NCBI RefSeq assembly: GCF_012273895.1
Contig: NC_052119.1
Coordinates: 6,891,990 to 6,955,989, forward strand
Reading direction: 5' to 3'
Source: Zerene cesonia
Taxonomy: Eukaryota; Arthropoda; Insecta; Lepidoptera; Pieridae
DNA: 64,000 bases
Positions 60,224 to 64,000 of this stretch are shown in pieces; position 1 is the first letter of the stretch, and the number at the start of each line of letters is the position of its first letter. Made by a program: the position numbers and the translations under genes. Under the pieces are notes generated by a model, which was not told where the DNA came from, ran no database searches, and saw nothing but the letters and a program-made list of their open reading frames with translations.

Positions 60224-62803
60224 TCACGCAGTGTTTGTTCTAATGCTGGTTATCGGTATAAATCATGTTTGAGGTCTGTTATTTTCATAATAACATTTGC
60301 GACAGATTTCTCTTTAAATCAAGAAGTATTATAAAAGTCTTGATATCTGGTTTTTATTTACAGTTATCTATATCTATTAATATATAGGCGCAGTTTCAGA
60401 CATATCCGAAGCAAGTGCAGGATACTGAAAATTGTACTTACAAAAATACATGACCTCCACCGATATTTATTGAATGTGACGTCACTGGATCATAAATAGT
60501 AGATTTAGCATTGTCCATTACGTCAGCGACAGTGGATCTACGTTTGTTCTACGAGATAACCATACATATACTATACTTATTAGTTTCATAGTACATATTA
60601 AAACATACAGAACTTTACACAACGTACCCAAAACACATGGTTGCAGCAAATGTCCGTTTTATTGTTCTTTAAATCAAAATAAGATAAGATTATGCTAATA
60701 AATATCAGTAATTAAGGGTCATAAAAATGTCATAATTTTGCAATACCATTAACGAAATGCAAAAGACAAGGACACGATTATTGGATGAAGGCAGGCGATT
60801 ATTTTTGCCCCCTACCGGGAAACGTCGACTGTAAAATCAGCGAAATTGCTGCTTGTAATTTAATGATCACCCTTTATCATTTACAATTACCATAAAAATC
60901 TTTTATTTATTTTACAACGTTTAGGATGCATTCGGAAATTTATGTATTATAGTGTTCGATTAAATACATTTTTAATTGGTGTTGGGGATTCCGATGTCAA
61001 TATTGTATTGGAAGCCAAGGAGTCAATTGCATAAACGTGCATTATATATATGTATATATTTTAATATACGGTCTATTAAAGATATTGTATAAATACAAAA
61101 GAGAGACTGCATTATTGGCTACATAATCCCTTTACAAAAAGGATGTTGTTTATAAATTTTAAATATTGAGCATCTGTATAATTCTTACCACGTATATTTA
61201 ATACAATTACTTAAGAACCAATGTAATTAATATTATTTTGTGTTTCAAGAGTTAACCGGGTGAACCGAGACGAGGGTTAGCATATCATATTTGGGTTAGC
61301 ATATCATACCACACCTTAAACGGTTTCTCAAAATACGACTAAACAAAGATGCACCGCAATAGGCATATTTCGGAACCGGTATTATCAGATCGATTATAAT
61401 GAACACGACTAACTAAATTGAAAGTTCAAATTCAAATTAAACCATCATCTTACGACATTATCGCAGCATCGGTAGCGACCGCTGGATAATCTGTCGTTAC
61501 GTTTTATTTTAAACCGATATCTGTCAAGGCGTGTCACCGACATGGGACGACGAAAGAAAAAAAAAAGAAAATTCGAATATCGAACGTTTTGTATATTGTT
61601 TGTTTGTAAAGGTTACTCTTGTGAATGCTTCTAGGTTACACACACACTATGAAGCGTTTTCCTATTGAAATATAAATAATATTCAAGCTAAAGAAGTGTA
61701 TAGTGTGATGTTGGAAACGAATTTTTGTATTTACATTAGGTTTTTATGTGGAATCAATAAGTCAAAAGTTATTAAATTCTCTCTCTGTCCTACAATGCAC
61801 AGTAAGCCATAAATTGGCAATACATTATTTATAAATTTTATAATTTGATATTGCACGCAAAATCTTTGTTTCTTTTGTATCACACAAACCCAACCTTAAT
61901 ACCTTTTTTGTGGCTTGTTTTATTATTTACTGAAGAACTAAACGAACCCTCATGGAAAAGAATACTTTTGTATTCTTTTTTATTATTATATATTTAAATT
62001 CTTTTGAATTTAGCAATAAGGATTATTTTACAAAGCGCGGGATCATCACTAACAAGTGATGTCTACAAGACAACTTGTGATGTAAGAAATGCTAAAACAG
62101 TGTAATTTTTAAGGTTAAAAGAGAAACTTATAAAATAATTGATTTGACTTGTATATTTATAACAATTTATTTAAATAAAATATTTTTAGTGTCACCAATA
62201 TCTACCAAGGATACATCTTCTTAATTCTCATAAATAATAAGCAAGACATATGAAATGATACTCCTGGTTTGGCCCAAGATGTTTTAATTAACTATGCAGT
62301 ATCTATATCGTTCTTGATATTGTTGTTTCAGTATTTAATGTATGTTCTCTAATCTCTAGAATCTATTTTATAGCTATAGCAGGTAATTACTATAATAATC
62401 TATTTAGTTACTAGTCACCGTCATACCCGCATCTATAACCCCTGCAAAAAACCTTAAAACCAAACATTATCTCGATACAATATCGCATTATTTATCATCA
62501 AACGTGCCATTTAATGGTTTTGCACTATTGCCAAATTGTGTGGCCGTGGGTGGCTTGGGACATTAAAATTAAAATATTTCCCCCGCCCGGAGCCATAGCA
62601 CTATCTAATTAAGAGCGAACCGAAATCGAATCCCATTAGGTTGTCAAACGATGAATAAACTTTAGCTATAAAGCCATTTAGTTCGTTTTCAATCAACATT
62701 CGTATCAATTTCTGTTTGATTTATTTTTTTCAATACCAGCCTTTTATACAGTGTTTTTTTCATTTAAATACGATTTTTAACTACTGCCTTTTTCAACGAT
62801 CAT
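60224..62803. other. No recognised gene (about 2.6 kb, AT-rich)
   Basis: A 16-bp direct repeat, GGGTTAGCATATCATA, lies at 61274-61289 and 61293-61308. A block at about 62510-62700 with CCCCCGCCCGGAGCC could be conserved non-coding DNA. Nothing else is recognised. Confidence 0.45.
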
Positions 62804-62916
62804 TGTGTTGATTTTACGTGAGTATTATACATTGAGATATTACCGACTTTAACTGATTTTTAAAGCGATTTATTCATTATGTTTCAAATTCCATTAAAAG
62901 TCTTTAGTTCTTAGAC
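62804..62916. mobile_element. Foldback element, decayed relative of 31626-31761
   Basis: GATTTTACGTGAGTATTATA at 62811-62830 and AAAGCGATTTATTCATTATG at 62862-62881 match the left half of the element at 31626. CCATTAAAAGTCTTTAGTTC matches its right arm. The arms no longer pair well and the inner right arm is missing. Confidence 0.6.
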
Positions 62917-64000
62917 TATTGCCTTGTTCCTTAAATCAGCAACTCTGAGACACGATATCAGCCAGTATGTTTCATTTGACGAGATATAATTAAATATTAC
63001 ATGAAAATATGTTAAAATTAATTTAGCAGAACGGGTGACATTTACCTACGGGGATAAATAATTAGTATAGTCGTAGGTATTTTTTATTTCGCTATGGTTT
63101 AAGATTTGTTTTGGTTTTAATATTTAGATTCTTAATCCCATAGCAACTATGACACTAAATATATAACAAAACAGAACACTAATGGTATTTAGAAATTATA
63201 ATAATGTAAAATAATAACAAAAATGTAAAGAAACAATTTTCTTTTTATTTTTTTAATAAAACGTAAATACTTCGCAGAAAAACCTTAGTATAATATCTCT
63301 TTTCATTGCATAATCGCTTTTTAATAAACTGAAGAATGCGCCGCATTTCGATATTAATTTTGAATTCTCATCGGCATTTTCTTTATAGTTTATGCAAGTA
63401 TTTATGGATCTTTTGATATCCTTGTCTCATAATTCAAAGCTATTTATTATTAACTATTATAAAATATGGCCGCAAATTCAATTTATCGTTGATTTTAAAC
63501 GTCGACTAAAGCAAATGGCTCTCCGATGAATTTTAATTACCGTTTTATGTATGACGATAAAAAATCAATTAGAACTACGAATAAATCCATACCGAAGTTC
63601 AGATATTAACATGCTTTGATTAAGTTAATTACTTCTTTTAACTATACTGTTTTAGAAATCATCTGGTTACGTAATTGTGATTATTTTAACGTTCGAGCTT
63701 TTGATAAAATTGAATTAAATATTTTATAACATGGACAACAGTTCTGTGTCGGTGTTTTTAAAAGTGTTACTTGATTGCTTAGAGTTTTACATCTTCATAA
63801 GAATATAATAGGTATGTATAGAGTGTGGGTGTATTTGTATAAAAGGTGTCATGTATCTTTTAAAAGTTAGGTTATTTATAAATCATATATACTTAACTAG
63901 GGCCTCATAATTGAATAAGACGTGTATTTACTAATTTCTCCGAAGTAAAGGATAAGGTTTTAACTGTTATTTAACTTTTGCCTGTACAACTGTAAAAGGA
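62917..64000. other. No recognised feature (AT-rich)
   Basis: I see no gene or recognised repeat to the end of the window. Confidence 0.5.

Overview
This window looks like AT-rich euchromatic or intronic DNA from a moth or butterfly (Lepidoptera). The evidence is its repeats: several copies of a tRNA-headed SINE with a (CAT)n end, of the kind reported from butterflies as Metulj-like; many short Helitron-type elements with TC...CTAG ends inserted between A and T; and relics of RTE-like and jockey-like LINEs. Lengths, repeat types and splice-like signals are eukaryotic. I see no bacterial operons, CRISPR arrays, rRNA or intact tRNA genes. The species cannot be named from the sequence.

Layout. 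0-3.2 kb: a SINE with a perfect 11-bp target duplication, a Helitron relic, a short CpG-rich island with a CRE palindrome (1091-1231), a complete short Helitron and another interspersed repeat. 6.6-8.0 kb: a mosaic of a GC-rich interspersed repeat, an RTE-like LINE tail and a 7-bp minisatellite. 9.5-10.7 kb: a reverse transcriptase fragment with the YADD box, cut off by a 1000-N gap, with a probable LINE 3' end on the far side. 11-30 kb: mostly unrecognised AT-rich DNA with one more GC-rich repeat, a 'GGTCAAGTGCG' repeat, three Helitrons, nested palindromes and an (AT)n tract. 30-42 kb: two more SINEs, a SINE fragment, a foldback element, a second 'GGTCAAGTGCG' repeat and Helitrons. 42-55 kb: sparse Helitron ends, hairpins and an inverted-repeat pair. 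54.4-55.4 kb: a second 1000-N gap flanked by the same 77 bp on both sides, which looks like an unmerged contig overlap. 55.4-64 kb: the best protein-coding candidate (a 147-bp symmetric exon at 55721-55867, minus strand), a 100-codon start-less open frame at 57443-57745, a 5'-truncated SINE with its own target duplication, and three Helitron termini.

No complete protein-coding gene can be supported. If 55721-55867 is a real exon, the window is probably intron or flank of a large gene transcribed from the minus strand. Most long open frames here are read-through of runs of N or fall inside repeats. I found no convincing new biological system. The items most worth checking are the artefactual gap, the candidate exon, the start-less open frame and the foldback elements.
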